62,074 nucleotides of DNA from Rickettsiales bacterium. Its GTDB lineage: Bacteria; Pseudomonadota; Alphaproteobacteria; UBA8366. The position numbers and the translations under genes are program-made. Shown piece by piece: positions 1-7,784 of the stretch. The notes under the pieces were generated by a model, which was not told the origin of the DNA, ran no database searches, and saw only the letters and a list, made by a program, of their open reading frames with translations. The stretch is taken from the NCBI GenBank assembly GCA_002724555.1, contig PBOZ01000096.1, positions 1 through 62,074 of the forward strand, given 5' to 3'. Position 1 is the stretch's first letter. Every line of letters starts with the position of its first letter.

Positions 1-1283
1 AAATGGGCAACCGCGGCTGGACCTATCGAGAAGTCCTACCTTTCTTCAAGCGAATGGAGACCTATGAAGCTGCGGGAGACGACAACTATCGGGGCCGTGA
101 CGGGCCGATCCGGGTCACCGATCCGGAATGGCGGCATGATCCGCTGTTTTCCACAGTCATTCAAGCGGCTGCCGAAGTTGGTATTCCGCATAACCCGGAT
201 TACAACGGCAGTCATCAAGATGGTATTGCGATGAGCCAGGCGACTATTTCGAAGGGGCGGCGGATGAGCACGGCGCATTGTTACCTCACGCCGATCCGTC
301 AACGCATTAACCTCAATATTATTACCCAAGCGCTGACCGAACGAATAATACTCGATGGCACGCGCTGTATGGGCGTTCGATATTCTGTCGGTGGTCGTAC
401 TCACCAAGCATATGCCCGCGAAGTCATTATCAGTGGTGGTTCCATAAATTCGCCGCAACTATTGGAGATGTCGGGAATTGGGCAACCCGATCTGCTGCGG
501 AGGCACGGTATTGCGGTTCGCCATGAACTTCCCGGCGTTGGCGAAAACCTGCGAGATCACTTTGCGCCTCGGACCCGATGGGAATTCGGGGCGAAAGGGT
601 ACACTTTCAACGATCGGGGTCGGGGACTTGGACTGGTCCACCAAGTATTGCGTTACGTTTTTGGCGGCAAAGGCATGTTTGGGATGGTTGCCGCCCCGCT
701 GCGTGCTTTCGTCCGTTCACGGGATGGTTTGGATGCACCCGATTTGCTACTTGGATGGGTCCCAATGCTCTACGAAGCCAATCCTGAGCCTAAGATTTCA
801 TCTCAGTCTGGCATGACATGTTACGCACATCCGATGCGTCCGGAAAGTCGGGGGTCAGTGCATATTACGTCTTCGAATCCAAACATTCAGCCCGCTATCG
901 ATTTTAATTTCCTTTCGGCTCCAGTCGATGCGGAATTAACCGTAATAGCAGTTCGGATAGCGCGTTCAATCATGACAGCGCCTGCAATGGCGCCGCTTCA
1001 AGTGAAGGAACTGGCGCCAGGTGACCCTCGCCAGACCGATGCCGAGATCATTGAATGGGTGAAAGCCGCAGCTGAGACCACTTATCATCCTGTGGGGACC
1101 TGTAAAATGGGTCAGGACGATATGGCGGTGGTCGATGAGCGTCTGCGCGTGCGGGGCATTAAAAGATTACGGATAGCCGATGCGTCCATTATGCCGACGC
1201 TAACTTCGGGGAATACAAATGCGCCTTCAATCATGATTGGGGAAAAGGCCGCGGCAATGGTGCTCGAAGATAATTCGGTTTAA
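1..1283 (+). CDS. GMC-family FAD oxidoreductase (choline dehydrogenase-like), 5' truncated
   Basis: C-terminal part of a glucose-methanol-choline oxidoreductase, a flavoenzyme that oxidises an alcohol to an aldehyde. The visible 426 residues lack the N-terminal FAD-binding GxGxxG Rossmann segment (about 100 residues in this family), so the ATG at base 3 is internal and the true start lies before the window. The second GMC signature, GSINSPQLLEMSGIG, is at visible residues 146-160. The C-terminal substrate domain has YHPVGTCKMG with the active-site His, and ADASIMPTLTSGNTNAPS with the second catalytic Asn. The substrate cannot be read from sequence; choline dehydrogenase is the usual automatic label but many relatives act on other alcohols. 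The next gene (TauD) is convergent. Confidence 0.9.
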   Translation, partial: MGNRGWTYREVLPFFKRMETYEAAGDDNYRGRDGPIRVTDPEWRHDPLFSTVIQAAAEVGIPHNPDYNGSHQDGIAMSQATISKGRRMSTAHCYLTPIRQRINLNIITQALTERIILDGTRCMGVRYSVGGRTHQAYAREVIISGGSINSPQLLEMSGIGQPDLLRRHGIAVRHELPGVGENLRDHFAPRTRWEFGAKGYTFNDRGRGLGLVHQVLRYVFGGKGMFGMVAAPLRAFVRSRDGLDAPDLLLGWVPMLYEANPEPKISSQSGMTCYAHPMRPESRGSVHITSSNPNIQPAIDFNFLSAPVDAELTVIAVRIARSIMTAPAMAPLQVKELAPGDPRQTDAEIIEWVKAAAETTYHPVGTCKMGQDDMAVVDERLRVRGIKRLRIADASIMPTLTSGNTNAPSIMIGEKAAAMVLEDNSV

Positions 1284-1382
1284 CTTCCATGAAATAGTCC
1301 GGCATTCTAAGCGGTGTTTGGAAAGATTAAACTACGATCTTGATACAATCACCATCGCGGAAACAATTATTTTAGTTAAAGC

Positions 1383-2243
1383 CTATAAAGCAGAACTTGC
1401 GCCAGCGACGGTCGTTCGGTGCAGACGACGTTTAACTTTCTGATCGTCGAAGGCCATGCCTCGATGTAAAGCGCTACGATTATCCCAAAGGACCATGTCA
1501 CCGACGTTCCATTTATGCTGATAGGTGAACTTCGCTTGGGTGCCATGATCAATTAGTTTGTCTATTAGTGCTCGGCTTTTCTTTATATCCCACCCTTCGA
1601 TTTCTCGCGTATGGGATCCGACATAGATCGCTTTTCGTCCGGTTTCTGGATGCACTCTAATTAACGGATGACGGACTGGCGGGATTGCATCACGTTCTTG
1701 TTGCGTGAAGGCCTTTTCGTTTATATCTCGTCGGGACCAATAAAAATCATGTATAGCGATCAAGCTTTCACAACACTCTTTTGTGGCTTGATCTAGCTCG
1801 TCATAGGCGGCAGCCATATTTGCGAACTCCGTCTCTCCGCCTTTTTCGGGTACGATATAAGCGTTGAGCATTGATGCCATTGCTGGAACTTGTTTAAACG
1901 AACTATCCGAGTGCCATTTTTGGTTACCTCGATTGATGGTCAATACAGGATGATCATCGACCATAATATTATTGTCCGCATCAAGGTTTGTTGCCTCATA
2001 TATCTCGGGCCGTCCTTTCACCTGCAGAGCTGACATATTGATTATTTCGAGTTCGCCAAGACGCTTACTAAATTCTATATGCTGATCGTCATTGACCTTT
2101 TGATTTGGAAAAACGGCGATGACGTGATCAAGCCATATTTTTCGAATTTTTGCGACCGTTTCATCAGAAAGTGGTTCAGATAGGTCCACTCCCCGGATTT
2201 CGACGCCGATGTTGGGCTTTAGCGGACGAACTTCAAAATCCAT
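1383..2243 (-). CDS. TauD/TfdA-family Fe(II)/2-oxoglutarate dioxygenase
   Basis: Predicted cytoplasmic dioxygenase of 286 residues, the normal family length. The iron-binding triad is visible: H111-x-D113 in KWHSDSSF and the distal H260 in LHRGMAF. An Arg cluster (R272/R273, R276) lies where 2-oxoglutarate is bound. The family hydroxylates taurine, 2,4-D, alkyl sulfates, carnitine-like compounds and others while converting 2-oxoglutarate to succinate and CO2; the substrate here is unknown. The ATG is preceded by AGAGGC, a reasonable ribosome-binding site. It is transcribed towards the GMC oxidoreductase, with about 100 bases between the two stops. A second TauD homologue lies at 30.5 kb. Confidence 0.88.
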   Translation of the reverse strand: MDFEVRPLKPNIGVEIRGVDLSEPLSDETVAKIRKIWLDHVIAVFPNQKVNDDQHIEFSKRLGELEIINMSALQVKGRPEIYEATNLDADNNIMVDDHPVLTINRGNQKWHSDSSFKQVPAMASMLNAYIVPEKGGETEFANMAAAYDELDQATKECCESLIAIHDFYWSRRDINEKAFTQQERDAIPPVRHPLIRVHPETGRKAIYVGSHTREIEGWDIKKSRALIDKLIDHGTQAKFTYQHKWNVGDMVLWDNRSALHRGMAFDDQKVKRRLHRTTVAGASSAL

Positions 2244-2698
2244 GCTCTGCCTCTTACGTTCGGATTAAAGATCACTTCATTACGTTTATAAACTGATATA
2301 TTAAGGTACTGAATCAATATACCTCGGAAACAGATGATCTAATGCTCGTTCAAGTGCGAGAAGCAGCGGAACAAAACTGCTTTAAGGTATGCCAGTATAG
2401 TGACAGCAGCAATATAACGGCAAAGCGTTAAAACTTATATGATTTTGTGTAATGTAGATGAAGTGGAGCAAAAAACGCTAATAACAGATAGATAATTAAT
2501 GATACATTATAAAGATAATAAAAAATATGATAGTGCTATGAGTAACGTTAGTATTACACCAACAATCATACGACTTTTAGATGGGGGTAATGTTTCGTAA
2601 GTAACGAAACGTAAATTATCTTTATTATTAGAATTGTTTTTCATTGTATTAAATAACTCAAATTAAAAAATATCTATATCAATATATATTATTTAATT
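2244..2698. other. AT-rich intergenic stretch of about 455 bases
   Basis: This stretch is much richer in A and T than its neighbours, especially 2440-2698. On the minus strand it holds one possible small gene (2507-2644, listed separately). Inside that ORF is a 7-bp perfect inverted repeat, GTTTCGT at 2592-2598 with ACGAAAC at 2604-2610. I see no tRNA, clear terminator or second gene. The part next to 2243 presumably holds the promoter for the TauD gene. Confidence 0.5.
2507..2644 (-). CDS. possible 45-residue single-span membrane protein
   Basis: A minus-strand open frame from ATG at 2644 to TAA at 2507. It encodes a polar, Asn/Lys-rich N-terminus (MKNNSNNKDNLRF) followed by one hydrophobic helix of about 20 residues (MIVGVILTLLIALSYFLLSL). 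The ordered layout of polar head plus one membrane span is what a real small membrane protein looks like, but low-complexity AT-rich DNA can also produce this by chance. No good ribosome-binding site is visible; only a weak GAG lies about 15 bases upstream. It lies 54 bases downstream of another small membrane protein gene on the same strand, so it could be the last gene of that unit. Confidence 0.33.
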   Translation of the reverse strand: MKNNSNNKDNLRFVTYETLPPSKSRMIVGVILTLLIALSYFLLSL

Positions 2699-2923
2699 TT
2701 ATGGTCCGTCTGCGAATTTCTTTCGAATAAAAAACCAAATTGCGCCGACGGCCATTCCTGCAAAAGAACCGATAATGGTTATGAAATCGATTGAATTCGA
2801 TATATCTGGCTCTGTTCCGTCACTACGTATCAGTTTGATTGCTGCTACCCCAATGCATGAGCCAAGTACAATCGAAATTATTAATAAAAATTTATCTCGT
2901 TGGGTCATTTCAGGAATTTTCAT
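2699..2923 (-). CDS. small two-span membrane protein, unknown function
   Basis: A 74-residue protein with two hydrophobic segments, about residues 12-31 (FLLIISIVLGSCIGVAAIKL) and 45-65, joined by a short acidic polar loop. It ends in a basic tail (RKKFADGP), suggesting a hairpin in the inner membrane. I recognise no family. The ATG lies six bases after the stop of the PanB-like gene and has no strong ribosome-binding site of its own, so translation is probably coupled to that gene. Its codons are AT-rich compared with the genes further downstream. Confidence 0.6.
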   Translation of the reverse strand: MKIPEMTQRDKFLLIISIVLGSCIGVAAIKLIRSDGTEPDISNSIDFITIIGSFAGMAVGAIWFFIRKKFADGP

Positions 2924-2929
2924 TGGCTG

Positions 2930-3826
2930 TTACTTGTCAACTTTTTCCAAGAAAGTTTCGATAAGTTTTCCGTCCGCTTTGATAACATGACTGTCATCGG
3001 GGAATAGCCCGTTCCTGACCTCATCTGCAAATTCCTTAAAGCCGGAAATACGCTCTTTTTGTATTTCTTGCTTCATTTTATAAATGTTCCGATATTGCTT
3101 TGAATGGCGTGGATATGGCGGAGCGTTATTGCCGAGTATATCTTCAGCAAATAAGAATTGAATATCTCCTCCGCTTCCGGCTCCGATTGAAGATGTTAAA
3201 AGTTTGGTTCTTTTGCTAATCTCAACAAGAAGCTCTTCCGGTATGACTTCTACTTCGACTGCATACGCACCAGCACTCTCGAGTTTCTTGATTTCATCAT
3301 AAACCCAAATTGCTTCTTCGATAGTTTTCCCGACGGCCCTCAGACCGCCGGTCCACGTGCTGCGTCGCGGTACTAAACCCGCATGTCCTTGAACAGGAAT
3401 ACCGGCTTCTGCGGCAGCCTCGATAAAGCGGGGGCTCCACTGACACATAATTGCATCTGCACCGATCGCCATAGCTTCGTAGCCCAACTTTACTGCCTCT
3501 TCTGGGCTCGCACATGCTATGAGTGGGACGGAGAATGCCATAAATGTGTTTGGCGCAGCTTTCCTAATTGCATCTGCTAGATCTGGCTGCTTGGGGTCAA
3601 ACCGAACCTTTAACGTGTCAATTCCGGCTTCTTCAGCTGCGGAGGCCTCTTCGACTGAAAATGGCAGAGTTTCAACTAAAACTCGTTTCCCCTTCTGATC
3701 TCGCAGGTCCTTTACAGTAAAGTTTCGTGTACCATAAGCCCCGCCGAGGGTCATAATACGCGTTAACCCTTTTGCTTTCGCCGACCGTGGCGGAATGCCC
3801 CCATCTCCGGTTGAATGACTTGCCAT
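2930..3826 (-). CDS. PanB-fold (ketopantoate hydroxymethyltransferase-like) protein, divergent
   Basis: A 298-residue TIM-barrel protein that aligns by eye with E. coli PanB, which transfers hydroxymethyl from methylene-THF to 2-oxoisovalerate. The QGHAGLVPR, VEVIPEELL and GIGAG-like stretches match, and the catalytic base (PanB E181) and the active-site His of GHxGL are kept. However, the three Mg/substrate ligands of PanB appear to be lost: D45 aligns with F in KVRFD, D84 with S in AFSVP, and E114 with Q in MCQWS. A normal pantothenate role is therefore doubtful; it is more likely a paralogue acting on another 2-oxoacid. The start is fixed by GAGGGG upstream of the ATG. It is divergent from the TRAP operon and cotranscribed with a small membrane protein. 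Confidence 0.75.
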   Translation of the reverse strand: MASHSTGDGGIPPRSAKAKGLTRIMTLGGAYGTRNFTVKDLRDQKGKRVLVETLPFSVEEASAAEEAGIDTLKVRFDPKQPDLADAIRKAAPNTFMAFSVPLIACASPEEAVKLGYEAMAIGADAIMCQWSPRFIEAAAEAGIPVQGHAGLVPRRSTWTGGLRAVGKTIEEAIWVYDEIKKLESAGAYAVEVEVIPEELLVEISKRTKLLTSSIGAGSGGDIQFLFAEDILGNNAPPYPRHSKQYRNIYKMKQEIQKERISGFKEFADEVRNGLFPDDSHVIKADGKLIETFLEKVDK

Positions 3827-4138
3827 TTAAAATTACCCCTCGCTTTTAATTCTATTGTTTAATGAATGTTGAGGCTATTACTCAATGATTTTGAATCATG
3901 GTTTAGCGCATCAAGCCTGAGTCAAGACTTTTTGCTCGATCGTCTGCCTTGAGAAAATCTACGATCAGCGCGAACGTGGGCTTCTAATATGAAAAATTGC
4001 TTACTACTTAAATATCAAGCCCCTGAGTAAAGGGGGCATTAATCAGTAATTTGCGCTGGTCACGGTCGTCAGAAAACTATATCTATGCCAATAGGATATT
4101 TCCTAAATCAAAATTTCCGTCAAATCGGGGGGTTAAAT
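3827..4138. promoter_or_regulatory. divergent promoter region between the PanB-like gene and the TRAP operon
   Basis: These 312 bases separate two units that point away from each other, so they should hold both promoters. Two inverted repeats are visible: ATGATT-TTG-AATCAT at 3885-3899 (perfect 6-bp arms), which could be an operator, and GCCCC/GGGGC at 4019-4023 and 4033-4037 with a 9-base loop, which would fold in the leader of the TRAP transcript. No known riboswitch pattern or convincing -35/-10 pair could be assigned, and no small gene is apparent. Confidence 0.35.
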
Positions 4139-5218
4139 ATGAAGTTTAGCTTAACAAAATCGGTAGCCGGAGCGGTTTTCGGTGCTGGTTTGCTCTTCAG
4201 CGGTTCTGCTGGGGCGGTAGACTGGAAAATGGCTACACCATGGGGTGGCGGCGTCTTATTAGAAGAGATGAAGCAATTAGCCGTTAAAATTAAAGCTGCC
4301 ACTGAAGGTCGTGTAAACATCACTGTCTTCCCAGCTGGCACGTTTGGTAAAGCTCTCAAAGTCACGGATTCAGTCAAGTCCGGGGTTGCTCAAGTTGGGC
4401 ACAACTGGATGGGTTACGACTGGGGTATCGATAAAACTACCGTTATTTTTGGTGGTTATGTCGGTGGCCTGAACGAAGAAGAGTTCTTCCTCTGGCTTTA
4501 TGAGGCAGGCGGTGCGAAGCTCTGGGAACAGTACCGAATGGAAAAGTTTGGCGTTGTTTCAATGCCTTGTGGTATTTTCCCTGCAGAGATTTTCCTGCAC
4601 TCCAAGAAGAAAGTTACCAACCTTGAAGAGTACAAGGGCATCAAGCAGCGTACTGCAGGGGCCTGGGCCGAAGTTGGGGGCTCGTTAGGAGCGACGACGG
4701 TTATTCTTCCTGGTACAGAGGTTTATCCTGCTCTTGAGCGTGGTGTTATTGACGCAACCGAATGGAGCTCACCGTCGATTAATGAGCCGGTAGGTTTCCA
4801 TAAAATCGCCAAATACATCATTTTCCCAGGAATTCATCAGCCTGGTGCGACACAGGAATGTGAATTCAACAAAAAAGCGTGGGATGCCCTGGAAGATCGG
4901 GATCGTAAAGCAATTCGCAAAGTGGCAGAATTAGCGGTTTTCCAAAGCTGGAGGAACTACGCTTATAAAGACTTGTTTGCATATCGCCGGATGGAAAAAG
5001 GCGGCAACACAATGTTGCGTCTTGAGCAGTCTTTCATTGATGTTGCTCAAAAAGCCGGAAATGATTGGGCCGACGGTGTTGTGAAGAAAGAGCCAAACAA
5101 TAAGTGGTTTAAGAAGGCTCTAAACCACCAACGTCAATTCCAGCATGATATGTCTGTGTATTCCAAGATGCGGTCTGCACCTGGCTCGCGGACTGCGATC
5201 GGTAAAGTTCTGAAGTAG
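4139..5218 (+). CDS. TRAP transporter substrate-binding protein (DctP family, TakP-like)
   Basis: Periplasmic solute receptor of a TRAP transporter, 359 residues from ATG 4139. This start follows GGGGGG and begins a typical signal peptide (MKFSLTKSVAGAVFGAGLLF, cleavage near SAGA-VDW); the ATG 18 codons upstream would spoil the signal peptide. The stretch DATEWSSP and the FPGIHQPG motif resemble the TakP/mannitol-chloroaromatic branch, whose characterised members bind 2-oxoacids as carboxylates through a conserved Arg (here in IKQRTAGAW). A 2-oxoacid ligand is inference; it would agree with the divergent PanB-fold enzyme, whose family uses a 2-oxoacid. The two membrane subunits follow after a strong hairpin. 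Confidence 0.92.
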   Translation: MKFSLTKSVAGAVFGAGLLFSGSAGAVDWKMATPWGGGVLLEEMKQLAVKIKAATEGRVNITVFPAGTFGKALKVTDSVKSGVAQVGHNWMGYDWGIDKTTVIFGGYVGGLNEEEFFLWLYEAGGAKLWEQYRMEKFGVVSMPCGIFPAEIFLHSKKKVTNLEEYKGIKQRTAGAWAEVGGSLGATTVILPGTEVYPALERGVIDATEWSSPSINEPVGFHKIAKYIIFPGIHQPGATQECEFNKKAWDALEDRDRKAIRKVAELAVFQSWRNYAYKDLFAYRRMEKGGNTMLRLEQSFIDVAQKAGNDWADGVVKKEPNNKWFKKALNHQRQFQHDMSVYSKMRSAPGSRTAIGKVLK

Positions 5219-5242
5219 GACTTTTCAGTTCCGACTTAATAG

Positions 5243-5273
5243 ATAAGGAGGGGCTTTTTAAGCCCCTCCTTAT
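5243..5273 (+). terminator. perfect hairpin between TRAP SBP and permease genes (partial terminator or RNA-stabilising element)
   Basis: ATAAGGAGGGGCTT (5243-5256), loop TTT, then AAGCCCCTCCTTAT (5260-5273): a perfect 14-bp stem. The right arm is followed by TCTGTCG, so there is no long U-run and read-through into the permease genes is expected. Its place directly after the binding-protein gene fits the known arrangement in which such hairpins protect or partly end the transcript, so that the receptor is made in excess. Confidence 0.8.
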
Positions 5274-5308
5274 TCTGTCGGTACCAAGCAAAAAATAGGA
5301 ATTTTTGG

Positions 5309-6004
5309 ATGTTAGACCACGTCTTGACCGTTCTTGGTGAAACGCACGGTTATATAATGTCAGGTGAACCCGCCGGTCATGGTTGGGTTTTAGGCATTGG
5401 AACCCTTTTAATTTATGCGACTTTGCTGTTCGTTGTTTGGGGAGGGATTAAAGCCATCGCACAGCGCGACCCGATATGTTTTTTAAATCCTATCGAACAA
5501 ATCAACCATTTCGCAGCGAAAGTGGCGATGGTCTGCATACCAATTATGGCTGTCTCTATTGTTTACGAAGTAATATGCCGCTATGCACTTAATTCACCAA
5601 CAATATGGGCCTTTGAAGTCTCATACATGTTGATGGGTATCAGCTTATTGCTTGGCATTGGTTATTGTGCTCAATTGAGGAAACATATTCGCGTTGATTT
5701 CCTCTACGATAATTTATCCGTAAAAAAGCAAGCCCTGCTTGATGGTGCTGGTTACCTAATCCTTTTAATACCAGCGTCGGCTTGGCTCACATGGGGTTTA
5801 TTCGAATACTGGCTTGAAGCGTATAAGGTTAATGAACGAACTGGGGAGTCTGCGTGGAACCCTCTTGTTTGGCCGTTCAAGTTTTTCTTTGCCTTCGGTT
5901 TTTACCTATTCACGCTTCAAATCATTTCAGAGTTTGTTAAATGTTGTATGAGAGTGTTGGGTCGGGATGTTCCAGAGCCTGACATGCCGAAAGGGTTCGA
6001 ATAA
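5309..6004 (+). CDS. TRAP transporter small permease subunit (DctQ family)
   Basis: Inner-membrane subunit of 231 residues with an N-terminal hydrophobic segment around residues 25-45 followed by the four-helix DctQ core (about residues 68-220), including FEVSYMLMGISLLLGIGYC and LRKHIRVDFLYD, which match the family's conserved RxHIRVDxL-like motif. It is longer than the usual 160-190 residues because of the N-terminal segment. It bridges the binding protein and the large permease. The stop codon overlaps the start of the next gene by one base (TAATG), so the two are translationally coupled. Confidence 0.9.
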   Translation: MLDHVLTVLGETHGYIMSGEPAGHGWVLGIGTLLIYATLLFVVWGGIKAIAQRDPICFLNPIEQINHFAAKVAMVCIPIMAVSIVYEVICRYALNSPTIWAFEVSYMLMGISLLLGIGYCAQLRKHIRVDFLYDNLSVKKQALLDGAGYLILLIPASAWLTWGLFEYWLEAYKVNERTGESAWNPLVWPFKFFFAFGFYLFTLQIISEFVKCCMRVLGRDVPEPDMPKGFE

Positions 6005-7362
6005 TGGATGTTACATTCGCACTATGGATGTTTCCTGCGCTTTTAGGATGCCTGTTCCTAGGTTTTCCAGTCGCTTTTTCTCTGATTGGTATAGCGCTTC
6101 TTTGGGGAGTGTCTACGTTTGGTACTTCTGTCGTGGCAATGATGCTGGCGAAAGTCGACGATGTAGCCTCTAACTACGTTATTGCTGCGGTTCCACTGTT
6201 TATTTTCATGGGATCACTGCTCGAGAGGTCTGGGGTTGCGGCGAAACTCTTTGAAGCCATCCATATCTGGGTTAGACGATTGCCGGGTGGTTTGGCAATA
6301 GGAACTATATTGCTGTGCGTAGTCTTTGCGGCATCAACGGGTATTGTCGGTGCGACCGAGACTGTCGTAGGTCTTTTGGCGATACCTGTGATGATGAAAG
6401 CAGGTTATAATAAAGCCCTGATCTCCGGGACAATTTGCGCTGGAGGATCTTTGGGCACAATTATTCCCCCTTCAGTGGTTGTGATTATTCTGGGTCCAGT
6501 GGCAGACGTCTCAATTGGCGATTTATTTGCGGGTATGATAATTCCAGGTCTCTGTCTTGCTGGATGTTATATCCTCTATGTGATGTTCCGTTGTTTAATC
6601 AAACCGGAAGATGGGCCGCGTGTTCTAGACGAAGACACGATGAGCCTTCCTCAAAAGTTAAAGCTCACCGTCACGGCACTAGTTCCACCATTATTGCTTA
6701 TAGCGATAGTGCTGGGTTCCATCCTTGGCGGTTTGGCTACTCCCACTGAAGCAGCTGGTTGTGGTGCAGTGGCCTCGCTAATCTTGTGTGCATCATACAA
6801 GAACCTCACAATGGAAGTTGTGAAAGAGGCTCTTTATAAGACGGTCGTCATCACCGCTATGATTCTGTTGATCCTGATGACCGGAAATATGTTCGCCGGC
6901 GTTTTCTCCGCTGCAGGTGGAATGGTTGGCGTTCAGCAGTTACTTGCGGCATTCCAACTTACGAGTTGGGAAACCATGTTTATCTTGCTCTTCATCGCCT
7001 TTGTGGCGGGCTTTATGCTGGACTTGATATCGCTAATGCTGATTGTGGTTCCAATAGCTATGCCGATTATTGTTGCCCAGCAATTCACCGATTTTACGAC
7101 TGGTGAAATGCTTGCCCGAGGAGATATTAAAGTTTGGTTCTCGATATGTTTCCTAATAATGATCCAAACAAGCTATCTGACACCGCCTATGGCACCGGCT
7201 ATTTTCTATCTCAGGGGCATAAGTCCTCCGGAAATCACTCTGATGCACATGTATAAGGGAGTGATACCCTTTATCCTGCTGCACGGTGTTGTTTTAGCGG
7301 GTGTTCTGATGATACCGCAAATGGCTCTTTGGTTACCGTCTATCTTATTTAGAGGGTTCTGA
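6004..7362 (+). CDS. TRAP transporter large permease subunit (DctM family)
   Basis: A 452-residue polytopic membrane protein that forms the ion-coupled transport channel of the TRAP system. Family features are visible: FLGFPVAFSLIGIALLWG near the N-terminus, the GSLGTIIPPSVVVIILGPVA hairpin near residue 155, a matching region around SYLTPPMAPAIFYL near residue 395, and about 12 hydrophobic helices. It starts within the DctQ stop codon and ends just before a strong terminator, so it closes the three-gene operon. The length is normal for DctM proteins that pair with TakP-like receptors. Confidence 0.93.
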   Translation: MDVTFALWMFPALLGCLFLGFPVAFSLIGIALLWGVSTFGTSVVAMMLAKVDDVASNYVIAAVPLFIFMGSLLERSGVAAKLFEAIHIWVRRLPGGLAIGTILLCVVFAASTGIVGATETVVGLLAIPVMMKAGYNKALISGTICAGGSLGTIIPPSVVVIILGPVADVSIGDLFAGMIIPGLCLAGCYILYVMFRCLIKPEDGPRVLDEDTMSLPQKLKLTVTALVPPLLLIAIVLGSILGGLATPTEAAGCGAVASLILCASYKNLTMEVVKEALYKTVVITAMILLILMTGNMFAGVFSAAGGMVGVQQLLAAFQLTSWETMFILLFIAFVAGFMLDLISLMLIVVPIAMPIIVAQQFTDFTTGEMLARGDIKVWFSICFLIMIQTSYLTPPMAPAIFYLRGISPPEITLMHMYKGVIPFILLHGVVLAGVLMIPQMALWLPSILFRGF

Positions 7363-7393
7363 CGACCAAATAGATTGCGATATATGAACTATG

Positions 7394-7423
7394 AAAAGGC
7401 GACCTTCTGGTCGCCTTTTCTTT
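7394..7423 (+). terminator. rho-independent terminator of the TRAP operon
   Basis: AAAAGGCGACC (7394-7404), loop TTCT, GGTCGCCTTTT (7409-7419), followed by CTTT. The perfect 11-bp stem with flanking A and T runs sits 31 bases after the dctM stop and is a classical intrinsic terminator. Confidence 0.9.
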
Positions 7424-7607
7424 GATCAGTTTAAAGACTTACTGTCTAAATAAAATTTCTGATAAATCGTGTTACGCTCTAACTAGGCAATTGATTTTTG
7501 CAGAATACAGTTACCTAACGGTTGCAAAAGTGCAGTTAGAATTTTCGTCCGAACTTCGCGTGTATTTGACGACGTTTGCACAAAATTTTTAACGTTATGG
7601 CTCTAGC

Positions 7608-7781
7608 CTAATTATTATTGTCATCACGTAAGCGTTTCGTTTCTGGGAATAACCAAACGGCAATAATCATCATCACTGCGAGTATAGGAATGATTATTCC
7701 GCCTTTGACACCAAAGGAAAAAGCAGCCCAGGCGACAGTGGCCACGATAGCCGAGATGATGAGTTTCAAATAGGCGGGCAT
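7608..7781 (-). CDS. 57-residue two-span membrane protein at the end of the 13-gene cluster
   Basis: A short minus-strand gene from ATG 7781 to TAG 7608. It starts MPAYLKLIISAIVATVAWAA and continues with a second hydrophobic helix (IIIPILAVMMIIAVWLFP) and a charged tail (ETKRLRDDNNN). Two spans with a short Gly/Lys turn indicate an inner-membrane hairpin. The ATG lies three bases after the stop of the fatty-acid-hydroxylase-like gene (TAG ACA ATG), so the two are almost certainly cotranscribed and coupled. I recognise no family; a partner or stabiliser of the membrane hydroxylase is a reasonable guess only. The remaining 184 bases up to the TRAP terminator show nothing else. Confidence 0.7.
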   Translation of the reverse strand: MPAYLKLIISAIVATVAWAAFSFGVKGGIIIPILAVMMIIAVWLFPETKRLRDDNNN

Positions 7782-7784
7782 TGT

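Noticed and set aside
1237-1443. 68-codon open frame on the plus strand after the GMC gene
   Set aside because: It overlaps the ends of the GMC and TauD genes in other frames and has no independent support.
2592-2610. Inverted repeat GTTTCGT/ACGAAAC as a terminator or operator
   Set aside because: The 7-bp stem with low GC content has no U-run and lies inside a possible small gene, so I give it no separate function.
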